NCBI GenBank assembly: GCA_027035985.1
Contig: JALVTI010000121.1
Coordinates: 1-6,503 of the forward strand
Length of the DNA: 6,503 bases
Source: Aquificales bacterium
GTDB lineage: Bacteria; Aquificota; Aquificia; Aquificales; QOAS01
Direction: 5' to 3'
The position numbers and the translations under genes are program-made. Positions 1 to 5,201 of the stretch are shown piece by piece; position 1 is the first letter of the stretch, and every line of letters begins with the position of its first letter. Below the pieces are notes generated by a model. The model had not been told where the DNA came from. It did not search any database and worked only from the letters and a program-made list of their open reading frames with translations.

Positions 1-834
1 CTTTTTCCCTTAAAAAGGGTTTTATACCCGATAATTTTCACTGCAAAAGTTGTTTCAAATTTCATTTCCTCGAAGTTGGGAAAAAGAAATAAGCACCTTA
101 CAAGGGAGGAATTAATAAAAATTCTTACCGAGGGAAGGATAAATTTACCCAAAACCCGACGTATGTTGGTGGCGAATATTCTATCCTTCCGAGAGAGAAG
201 GATTTCAGAAATTGTGAAACCCCTTTACGAGGTGGTAACCATTTCGGAAAACGCAACCGTGGGGCAGGCGGCTGAAAAAATTAAGGAGAGCGGTTTTTCC
301 CGATTGCCGGTTTACGCGACAACTTTGCAAAATGTGGTTGGCTACATACAGGCTTACGACCTTTTAAAGGCAAAGAAAAATGAGCCTATTACCCGCTACA
401 TACGTCCAATAAAGGTTGTTGGGGAATTCGAACGTCTAAAGGATGTCCTCGGCTATCTGATAGACCGAAAGGAACACATAGCTTTGGTGGTTGACGAGAG
501 GGGTATCGTTATCGGAATAGTCACTTTGGAGGATATCGTCGAGGAAATTACGGGGGAGTTATACGAAAAGAGAAAACTGGAAGAGGAGGAAATCAAAAGG
601 ATAGCCCCCAATAAATGGATAGTGAGTGCAAACGTTGAAATAAGCGAAATTCAGAAACTACTCAATTTGGAAATTCCCAAAGGTATCTATTCGACCATAG
701 GCGGTTTTATTCAATACACCCTTGGAAAGATACCTAAAAAGGGTGAAAAAATCCGTTTGGGGAACTACCTTTTCAAGGTAATAGATGCCGACGAAAGGAA
801 AGTAAAAAAGATTTTGATAACCAAAGAGGGATAA
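1..834 (+). CDS. CNNM/CorC-type membrane protein with paired CBS domains, 3' part only
   Basis: This is the C-terminal 277 residues of a hemolysin-like CNNM/CorC protein; the 5' end lies outside the window. The reading frame is open from base 1. The first 25 codons, including the stretch VLYPIIFTAKVV, read like the end of the membrane-embedded CNNM (DUF21) domain, followed by the usual linker with LTREEL. The TTG at 76 is therefore an internal leucine codon, not a start. By window residue number, the first CBS repeat is about 67-122, the second about 130-185 (with the typical LVVDERGIVIGIVTLEDIVEEI), and the CorC_HlyC transporter-associated domain about 200-275. Family members sit in the inner membrane and are linked to magnesium or cobalt homeostasis; the CBS pair senses nucleotides. 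The substrate cannot be read from this sequence. The gene ends 5 bp from the convergent clpP stop. The family call is firm; the transport role is inferred from the family. Confidence 0.9.
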   Translation, partial: LFPLKRVLYPIIFTAKVVSNFISSKLGKRNKHLTREELIKILTEGRINLPKTRRMLVANILSFRERRISEIVKPLYEVVTISENATVGQAAEKIKESGFSRLPVYATTLQNVVGYIQAYDLLKAKKNEPITRYIRPIKVVGEFERLKDVLGYLIDRKEHIALVVDERGIVIGIVTLEDIVEEITGELYEKRKLEEEEIKRIAPNKWIVSANVEISEIQKLLNLEIPKGIYSTIGGFIQYTLGKIPKKGEKIRLGNYLFKVIDADERKVKKILITKEG

Positions 835-852
835 AGGGATTACTTCCCTTTA
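832..852. terminator. inverted repeat at the convergent corC-type/clpP junction
   Basis: An exact inverted repeat has 8-bp arms TAAAGGGA (832-839) and TCCCTTTA (845-852) around a 5-base loop. The plus-strand stop codon begins the left arm, and the clpP stop codon (840-842) is in the loop. It could fold in both transcripts and act as a shared 3' end. Neither strand has a clean T-run after the stem, so a classic Rho-independent terminator is not established. It may instead be an mRNA-stabilising 3' hairpin or chance, because the right arm also encodes the last codons of clpP. Confidence 0.35.
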
Positions 853-1451
853 CGGGTGGTGATAATTTTGTCGATTATTCCGTATTCGAGCGCCTCTTCG
901 GGGGACATGAATTTATCCCTCTCCATGTCCTGTTCCAATTTTTCGGGGGGTTGACCGGTGTGTTTGGACATAATGTCGATGAGCATTTTCTTAATCCTCA
1001 TAATCTCCTCGGCGTGGATGATTATGTCGGTAGCCTGTCCCTGAACCCCTCCCAAAGGTTGGTGAATCATTATTCTGGAGTGGGGTAGGGAATAGCGTTT
1101 TCCTTTAGCCCCGCCGGCGAGTAAAACCGCCGCCATCGATGCGGCTTGTCCCATACAAATGGTAACGACATCCGGTTTTATATACTGCATGGTGTCGTAT
1201 ATGGCTAAGCCCGCCGTAACGACCCCTCCGGGGGAATTTATATAGAGATAGATATCCTTATCGGGGTCTTGGGATTCGAGGAATAGGAGTTGCGCCACTA
1301 TTAGGTTTGCTATGTGGTCGTCTATGGGAGTTCCCAAAATGATAATCCTGTCCTGCAAAAGGCGGGAGAAGATATCGTAAGCCCGCTCACCGCGGGGGGT
1401 TTGTTCCACCACTATGGGAACGAGCTGGTTAATAATGTCCTCCATTTTCAT
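840..1451 (-). CDS. clpP: ATP-dependent Clp protease proteolytic subunit
   Basis: ClpP is the serine peptidase that forms a double-heptamer barrel and degrades proteins fed to it by ClpX or another Clp ATPase in the cytoplasm. The 203-residue length is normal. The catalytic triad is visible: Ser105 in GQAASMAA, His130 in SRIMIHQP and Asp179 in ERDKF. Its spacing of 25 and 49 residues matches the E. coli enzyme. The N-terminal LVPIVVEQTPRGERAYDIFSRLL is typical of ClpP and lies close to the start, so any propeptide is very short. ATG at 1451 is chosen; the ATG two codons later (1445) is possible. The only Shine-Dalgarno-like sequence, AAGGTGA (1467-1473), is 15 bases from that ATG, which is far. 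An in-frame TGA within it limits upstream extension. No clpX or tig gene is adjacent; the gene is divergent from moaCB and probably transcribed alone. Confidence 0.97.
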   Translation of the reverse strand: MKMEDIINQLVPIVVEQTPRGERAYDIFSRLLQDRIIILGTPIDDHIANLIVAQLLFLESQDPDKDIYLYINSPGGVVTAGLAIYDTMQYIKPDVVTICMGQAASMAAVLLAGGAKGKRYSLPHSRIMIHQPLGGVQGQATDIIIHAEEIMRIKKMLIDIMSKHTGQPPEKLEQDMERDKFMSPEEALEYGIIDKIITTRKGK

Positions 1452-1542
1452 AGTAATTAAATAGTTTCACCTTTAAGGGTTTTTGTTGGGATATTTTTCA
1501 CCAAGGGGGAGAGGAGGGCTTCGAAACCTATTTGCGGAATTT

Positions 1543-1574
1543 GGGAGTTTTCCCCCGCTATAGGGGTGTTTTTT
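1543..1574 (+). promoter_or_regulatory. possible attenuator-like pair of competing hairpins ahead of moaCB
   Basis: GGGA (1543-1546) can pair with TCCC (1551-1554) around a 4-base loop. Alternatively CCCC (1553-1556, or 1552-1555) can pair with GGGG (1563-1566), and this second stem is followed by TGTTTTTT (1567-1574), as in a Rho-independent terminator. The two stems share cytosines, so they exclude each other, as in an attenuator. Each stem has only 4 bp, and G4 and C4 runs are common in this DNA, so a chance origin is quite possible. If real, it would need a promoter upstream of about 1540. Confidence 0.2.
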
Positions 1575-1576
1575 CA

Positions 1577-1696
1577 ATGTTTATCCCTCTTAGGGGATGG
1601 AGAAAAATTACCCCTGTGTCGGGAAAGAAACTTCTCCACTTTCGACGGTTCGGTTTCATACAAAAACCGTTAAAGGGGCAAAATTGGTTTAGATGA
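1577..1696 (+). CDS. possible 39-residue basic peptide, overlapping the moaCB start
   Basis: A short ORF starts with ATG at 1577 and ends with TGA at 1694-1696, so its stop overlaps the moaCB start as ATGA. AGGGGTG (1562-1568) stands 8 bases before the ATG and is a fair Shine-Dalgarno sequence. The peptide begins MFIPLRGWRK and ends QNWFR. It has five Lys, five Arg and several Phe/Trp residues, with no signal peptide or recognised motif. In-frame TTG codons at 1532 and 1541 could extend it to about 54 residues, and the purine run near 1513-1518 lies upstream of them. It could be a leader peptide that couples translation to moaCB, whose own ribosome site is poorly spaced. It could equally be a chance ORF in a spacer or the translation of a dispersed repeat. 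I do not recognise the family. Confidence 0.25.
   Translation: MFIPLRGWRKITPVSGKKLLHFRRFGFIQKPLKGQNWFR
1645..1670 (+). promoter_or_regulatory. inverted repeat just upstream of the moaCB ribosome site
   Basis: AACCGT/AAACCG at 1664-1670 can pair with either of two neighbouring copies of a similar sequence, ACGGTT (1645-1650) or CGGTTT (1651-1656). The inner version is CGGTTT-N7-AAACCG, a 6-7-6 palindrome. The arm ends one base before the Shine-Dalgarno-like AAAGGGG (1672-1678). It could be a dyad operator or an RNA hairpin that affects ribosome access, with two alternative pairings. No regulator is identified in the window. Confidence 0.35.
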
Positions 1697-2604
1697 GAAC
1701 GGTCGATGTGTCCTACAAACTTCAAACCCTTAGGGAGGCAAAAGCCTACGGGAGGATAAGGCTTTCCGAAGAGTGTATTAAAAGGATAAAAGAGAAAAAC
1801 CTCCCCAAAGGGGATTGTATCGAAGCTACCAAACTCGCCGGCATTTACGGGGCGAAGCACACCCCTATGCTCTTACCCTTCTGCCATCCGATAGGTTTCG
1901 ACCACGTTGAGGTGGAGCTTAGTATTGGGGATATCTTTATAGAGGTCTTTGCCACCGTTAGGGGGATTGCGAGAACCGGTTACGAAATGGAAGCCCTCAC
2001 CGCCGTTAGCGTTGCGCTTTTAAACGTTTACGACATGTGCAAAAACTCCGACCCCAATATGGTTATTGAGGAAATTAAACTCCTCTCGAAGAGGGGAGGA
2101 AAAAGTCAACACTTCGAGGATTTGAAGGGTGTTAAAACCGCCGTGGTTACGGTTTCCGATAGGGCTTCCAAAGGTGTTTACGAGGATAAGAGTGGAAAAC
2201 TTCTAATGGAGAAATTAAAGGAGCTCCAATCGGAGGTGGTCTTTTATAAGGTCGTCCCCGACGAGGAAAGGGAAATTCAAGAGGCTATAAAGGAAGCCCT
2301 TAAAGAGGGTGCCGAAATAGTGGTCACCACCGGTGGGACGGGATTGGGCCCCAGAGATATAACGCCGGAGGCGGTCGAAAAACTCGCGGTTAAGGAGATT
2401 AAGGGTTTCGGCGAAGCGATGAGGGTTTTCGGAAGCCAATACACGCCCAAAGCCCTGGTCTCGCGCGCCTCGGCTTACGTTCTCCCCGAAGGGGCTATAG
2501 TTTTGGTTTTACCCGGTTCGAGGGGTGCGGTTAACGACTACATGAACCTGCTCGGGGGACTTTTGAAGCACGCGCTCGATATGGCAAAGGGAAAGGGACA
2601 CTAA
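1693..2604 (+). CDS. moaCB: bifunctional molybdenum cofactor protein, MoaC fused to MogA/MoaB
   Basis: The MoaC half (about 1-140) makes cyclic pyranopterin monophosphate with MoaA. It shows Lys39 in LPKGD, LPFCHP with His65, and GYEMEALTAVS followed by YDMCK (Asp114, Lys117), matching the E. coli active-site residues. The MogA/MoaB half (about 147-300) adenylylates molybdopterin before metal insertion. It shows TVSDRAS, GVYEDKSG, TTGGTG (213-218) with GPRDITPEA, and GFGEAMR. SDRAS and GFGE look more MogA-like than MoaB-like. The two steps are not consecutive, because MPT synthase acts between them. MoaC-MogA fusions are known. The linker (KRGGKSQHFEDLKG) is short. ATG at 1693 is chosen because an in-frame TAG immediately precedes it. 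MoaC begins directly at TVDVS, without the usual short N-terminal strand. AAAGGGG (1672-1678) is 14 bases upstream, a poor spacing. No other moa genes are in view. Confidence 0.95.
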   Translation: MRTVDVSYKLQTLREAKAYGRIRLSEECIKRIKEKNLPKGDCIEATKLAGIYGAKHTPMLLPFCHPIGFDHVEVELSIGDIFIEVFATVRGIARTGYEMEALTAVSVALLNVYDMCKNSDPNMVIEEIKLLSKRGGKSQHFEDLKGVKTAVVTVSDRASKGVYEDKSGKLLMEKLKELQSEVVFYKVVPDEEREIQEAIKEALKEGAEIVVTTGGTGLGPRDITPEAVEKLAVKEIKGFGEAMRVFGSQYTPKALVSRASAYVLPEGAIVLVLPGSRGAVNDYMNLLGGLLKHALDMAKGKGH

Positions 2605-3587
2605 GAGGGGTAAACTTTTCTCAAATACTCCCCCGCAAGGGTGAAGAGTTTTTTAGCTTTTTCCCTTATTTGCTCTTTTTGCCCTTCGGGTATCCCTTCG
2701 TCGTTTAGGAGGAAGGAGGTAACCTTTCCCCTAACATAGGCTCTGTAAGCCTTGTAGAAGTTCAACAAGGGGTAAAACTCCTCATCTTTTTCACCCATTG
2801 CGGTTTTATAGGTTTCCTCGTAAACCTTTGCGAGGTCGGGTCTTCCGTAAAAGTCGAGTTCCATCGAGAGGAAACACATATCGTTTATAACGTCCCCGTA
2901 ACGGAAGCGGTCGTTAAACTCTATACAGTCGAAGATGCATATACCCCCGTCCAGAAACGCCACATGTTCGAGCCTTATATCCCCGTGTCCGTCCCTGATT
3001 TTTCCCTCTTCTATACGTTTTTGGAAAAGCTCTTTGTAATCTCTATAAAAGCGGTTGGTCTTCTCCTTTATCTCCTCGTAGAGGTCTCTGTCTATCGTTA
3101 TCCCTATAAAGGGTTTTGTTTGCTCGAAATTCTCGTCGGTGTTGTATTTGATTACATCGATCTTTCCGTATTCGGGAACCTCCTTTGCCTTTTGGTGGAA
3201 ATCGGCAACCCGAAGGGCTACCTCTTTAATTTCACCGTCGGAAACTTCATTTAAGCGGTGTATTAAGAGCCTTTCGGGGGGAATGTAACGCATTTTAACG
3301 GCGTATTCGATAACGTTGGTTTCATCGCCGAGGATATAGCGGTCTCCGACTTTACTTATGGGAACAACTCCCTCATAGACCCACGGGCAGAGCCTTCTGT
3401 TCAGCTCGACCTCCTTTTCGCAGTAATACTTCCTCTTTTCGAGAGTGGAGTAATCCAAAAATCCGAAATTTACCGGTTTTTTTATTTTTAGAACAAACCT
3501 CTTATGGGATGGAATTATTACCCACGACACGTGGGTTTGAACCAATTCTCCATTTAACTCCTTTAGGAGGTATCGGATTAAATCCAT
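2601..3587 (-). CDS. stand-alone COG2187 aminoglycoside-phosphotransferase-like kinase
   Basis: This 328-residue protein belongs to the COG2187 branch of the protein-kinase-like/aminoglycoside phosphotransferase fold. Visible marks are HVSWVII and VLKIKKPVNFGFLDYSTLEKR (about 19-52, the ATP-binding lysine region), CEKEVELNRRL, the catalytic loop DGHGDIRLEHV (Asp203 the likely catalytic base), and IFDCIEFNDRFRYGDV (Asp220 the likely metal ligand), then YRAYVRGKV. Many relatives carry a second, C-terminal P-loop ATPase domain and exceed 500 residues; this one ends after the kinase domain, apparently whole. The substrate is unknown, and nothing supports antibiotic resistance. Its ATG is 12 bp after the minC stop in the same frame, with no Shine-Dalgarno sequence (upstream is CCTTTATTTGGT), so translation may be coupled to minC. 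The last 4 bp overlap the moaCB stop tail to tail. Confidence 0.88.
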   Translation of the reverse strand: MDLIRYLLKELNGELVQTHVSWVIIPSHKRFVLKIKKPVNFGFLDYSTLEKRKYYCEKEVELNRRLCPWVYEGVVPISKVGDRYILGDETNVIEYAVKMRYIPPERLLIHRLNEVSDGEIKEVALRVADFHQKAKEVPEYGKIDVIKYNTDENFEQTKPFIGITIDRDLYEEIKEKTNRFYRDYKELFQKRIEEGKIRDGHGDIRLEHVAFLDGGICIFDCIEFNDRFRYGDVINDMCFLSMELDFYGRPDLAKVYEETYKTAMGEKDEEFYPLLNFYKAYRAYVRGKVTSFLLNDEGIPEGQKEQIREKAKKLFTLAGEYLRKVYPS

Positions 3588-3599
3588 ACCAAATAAAGG

Positions 3600-4232
3600 T
3601 TAAACGAGGGGGTGAATCTCAATTTCGTAGTAATCCCCATCCTCTATAACTTTTGCCACCTTTGGTTTGCTATCTCTATCTTCTATTCCCTCCCCGGGGG
3701 CAAATATATTGCCTATCCTCAGCTGTTGGGGTTTCATCTTTAAAGCTATAATTACCGCTTCCTTATTACCCGGATATCCCGCCCAGGCTATCCCCCTAAG
3801 CTCACCCAAAACTATAACGTTTCCGGCAGCCCTGATTTCCGCCCCGGGATTTACATCCCCTATAACTAACACATCGCCGGGGTGCTCCACTATTTGTCCC
3901 GCCCTTAAGGTTTTGTTGATTATCCGAACACTATTTCCTATAAACTTGTCAAGGTCTATTGTTTTCTCCACAGGCTGGGGGGAACTTTTTTTAACTTCTC
4001 CCTCGGAGGTTAAAAGGGGGGTAAACCCCTTTTCGACCAGAAAATCTATAACCCGCTGAAGGACTTCCTTTCTAACCTCCCCCTTAGGTTTTACAAGAAA
4101 GGGAACCTCTCCCTTTTCGGAAAAGAAATTCAAATTCAATTTTTCCGAAAGTTCGTCTATAACCTTTTGGGGGTCATCTCCCTCCACTTCTACTATTAAA
4201 ACCAATACGTTTTTACTTCTAATATTGATCAT
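3600..4232 (-). CDS. minC: septum site-determining protein MinC
   Basis: MinC blocks FtsZ ring formation away from midcell and is recruited to the membrane by MinD. The 210-residue protein has an N-terminal FtsZ-inhibiting domain (about 1-75), a linker containing SSPQPVEK, and the C-terminal beta-helix that dimerises and binds MinD (about 100-208). The helix shows GDVLVIGDVNPGAEIRAAGN (119-138) and LGELRGIAWAGYPGN (142-156). The usual RSGQ motif reads RAGQ here (110-113). The length resembles the short MinC of other thermophiles. ATG at 4232 follows an in-frame TGA directly. The 20 bases upstream hold no Shine-Dalgarno sequence but do contain TATAAA. No minD or minE is adjacent: sppA lies 44 bp upstream and a kinase-like gene 12 bp downstream. 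The call rests mainly on the C-domain, which is unmistakable. Confidence 0.95.
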   Translation of the reverse strand: MINIRSKNVLVLIVEVEGDDPQKVIDELSEKLNLNFFSEKGEVPFLVKPKGEVRKEVLQRVIDFLVEKGFTPLLTSEGEVKKSSPQPVEKTIDLDKFIGNSVRIINKTLRAGQIVEHPGDVLVIGDVNPGAEIRAAGNVIVLGELRGIAWAGYPGNKEAVIIALKMKPQQLRIGNIFAPGEGIEDRDSKPKVAKVIEDGDYYEIEIHPLV

Positions 4233-4246
4233 TCAAAGTTTAACAA

Positions 4247-4252
4247 TTTATA
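4247..4252 (-). promoter_or_regulatory. possible -10 box ahead of minC
   Basis: On the minus strand TATAAA stands 14 bases before the minC ATG, in the 44-bp sppA-minC gap. A T-rich hexamer lies about 17 bp further upstream (TTTTCC), a weak match to a -35 box. If used, transcription would begin only a few bases before the ATG, giving an almost leaderless mRNA. That would fit the missing ribosome site, but an AT-rich gap gives such boxes easily. Confidence 0.2.
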
Positions 4253-4276
4253 GGGAAGCAACCCAAAAGGGAAAAA

Positions 4277-5152
4277 TTAATAATACATTAGATAGTAAAC
4301 TCCAAAAGTTGTAGAGGTATCGAAGAAACCCAACCCTTTAAGGTCGGTTCCCAAAAGTTTCTTTACAAAAGATGGTGTTTTTTTCAACTCAACCACCACG
4401 GGTTTACCCTTTATCCCAGCCAGTTTAGCCGCTTCGCTTATTGCATCCTCCAAGTTTCCCAAGCGGTCGACCAAACCGATTTCCACCGCCTGATGACCGG
4501 TAAAGATTCTCCCATCCGCTATCTGGTCTATATCGACTTTCAGTTTCCCCTTTCGGTTTTCGACCACCGCCTCCTTAAATTGGTTTAGAACATCTTTTTC
4601 CAACCTTAGGAGGTATTCCCTCTCTTCGGGAGTCATTTCCCTAAAGGGGTTTAGGATGTCCTTATACTTACCGGTTTTGACCACCTCCAATTTCACACCC
4701 AATTTGTCCGCCAATTTTTGAACGTCCAATTTTTGGATTATTACCCCTATCGACCCGGTAATGGTCCCACCTTCGGCAAAAATTACATTCGCGGGTAGGG
4801 ATATATAGAGACCTCCCGAAGCGGCGACATTTCCCATAGAAACCACCACAGGTTTTTTATACTCATCCCTAACCCTTTTCAGTTCCCTATAAATCTCTTG
4901 GGATGCGCCGACAGCTCCGCCGGGGGAATTTACCCTCAAAACGAGAGCCTTTATATGTTTGTTCTCCTCCACCTCTTTGAGGAGTTTCAAGATATCCCCC
5001 GATGAGTTTATAACCCCCTCGACCTTTATGAGGGCGACCTTATCCCCCGTGGGGAGTTTGCTCCTTAGCCAATAACCCAAACCCATTAAGGTTAGAGAGA
5101 GTATTAGAAAAGCGACCGCTATCCAACAGAAGAGCCTTTTAAAAAATCCCAT
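4277..5152 (-). CDS. sppA: signal peptide peptidase SppA, short membrane-anchored form
   Basis: SppA is a membrane-anchored serine protease that degrades leftover signal peptides. The 291-residue length fits the short, single-domain form rather than the 67-kDa E. coli form. A positively charged start (MGFFKRLF) leads into one membrane segment (about 9-29), which places the protease domain outside the cytoplasm. The Ser-Lys dyad is visible: Ser112 in NVAASGGLYIS and Lys164 in TGKYKDILNPFREMT. Their 52-residue spacing equals that of Bacillus subtilis SppA. RVNSPGG (73-79) and GGTITGSIGV (128-137) are also typical of the family. ATG at 5152 gives a well-formed N-terminus, though the upstream TTTAATAATTCCCC holds no Shine-Dalgarno sequence. 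The gene lies 47 bp after apgM and may be cotranscribed with it if the intervening hairpin does not end transcription. Confidence 0.96.
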   Translation of the reverse strand: MGFFKRLFCWIAVAFLILSLTLMGLGYWLRSKLPTGDKVALIKVEGVINSSGDILKLLKEVEENKHIKALVLRVNSPGGAVGASQEIYRELKRVRDEYKKPVVVSMGNVAASGGLYISLPANVIFAEGGTITGSIGVIIQKLDVQKLADKLGVKLEVVKTGKYKDILNPFREMTPEEREYLLRLEKDVLNQFKEAVVENRKGKLKVDIDQIADGRIFTGHQAVEIGLVDRLGNLEDAISEAAKLAGIKGKPVVVELKKTPSFVKKLLGTDLKGLGFFDTSTTFGVYYLMYY

Positions 5153-5180
5153 GGGGAATTATTAAAGGGGAAAGGAAAAG

Positions 5181-5201
5181 CCCCCTTCGGGGGAATTTTT
5201 T
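5181..5201 (+). terminator. C(UUCG)G hairpin with T-run just after apgM
   Basis: Read on the plus strand, CCCC (5182-5185), loop TTCG (5186-5189) and GGGG (5190-5193) form a stem closed by a C(UUCG)G tetraloop, followed by AA and six T (5196-5201). This is classic terminator form, but it points against all nearby genes. Read on the minus strand, directly after the apgM stop (5200-5202), it is an A-run, a CCCCC-GAA-GGGGG stem, then CTTTTCC, a weaker terminator. It may work in both directions, partly ending apgM transcription and stopping antisense transcription that comes from the left. Confidence 0.5.

Larger units (their letters stand above)
1452..1692. other. divergent clpP-moaCB spacer
   Basis: This 241-bp spacer is the largest gap in the window and must contain the 5' regions of both clpP (leftward) and moaCB (rightward). 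I found no convincing -35/-10 pair for either gene. On the plus strand it contains a strong purine run (AGGGGG...GGAGGG, 1504-1518), a C5 run followed by G4 and T6 (1552-1574), a short hairpin at 1583-1598, and an inverted repeat at 1645-1670. One plus-strand frame is open across almost the whole spacer, from just after a TAA at 1454-1456 to a TGA at 1694-1696. The spacer may be a leader, a small gene, or a fragment of a dispersed repeat. Confidence 0.6.

Noticed and set aside
76..834. Complete 252-residue CorC-like gene starting at TTG 76
   Set aside because: The frame is open to the window edge and the upstream codons encode the end of the CNNM domain, so the gene is partial and the TTG is internal.
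1583..1598. Hairpin ATCCC/GGGAT in the clpP-moaCB spacer
   Set aside because: The stem is 5-6 bp without a T-run; C/G runs are frequent in this DNA and give such stems easily.
1558..1860. 100-residue minus-strand ORF across the moaCB start
   Set aside because: Half of it is antisense to the well-supported moaCB gene, it has no ribosome site, and the protein resembles no family I know.
2964..3254. 96-residue hydrophobic plus-strand ORF
   Set aside because: It is antisense to the COG2187 kinase gene; its hydrophobic look is the usual result of reading lysine/glutamate-rich codons in reverse.
2601..3587. Aminoglycoside resistance gene
   Set aside because: Only the fold is shared with aminoglycoside phosphotransferases. 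The motifs are those of the COG2187 branch, which has no established resistance role, and no mobile element is nearby.
3667..4059. 130-residue plus-strand ORF
   Set aside because: It is antisense to the conserved MinC C-domain and has no known motif.
4261..4271. CCC-AAAA-GGG palindrome in the sppA-minC gap as a terminator
   Set aside because: The stem has only 3 bp, and no T-run follows it on the minus strand.
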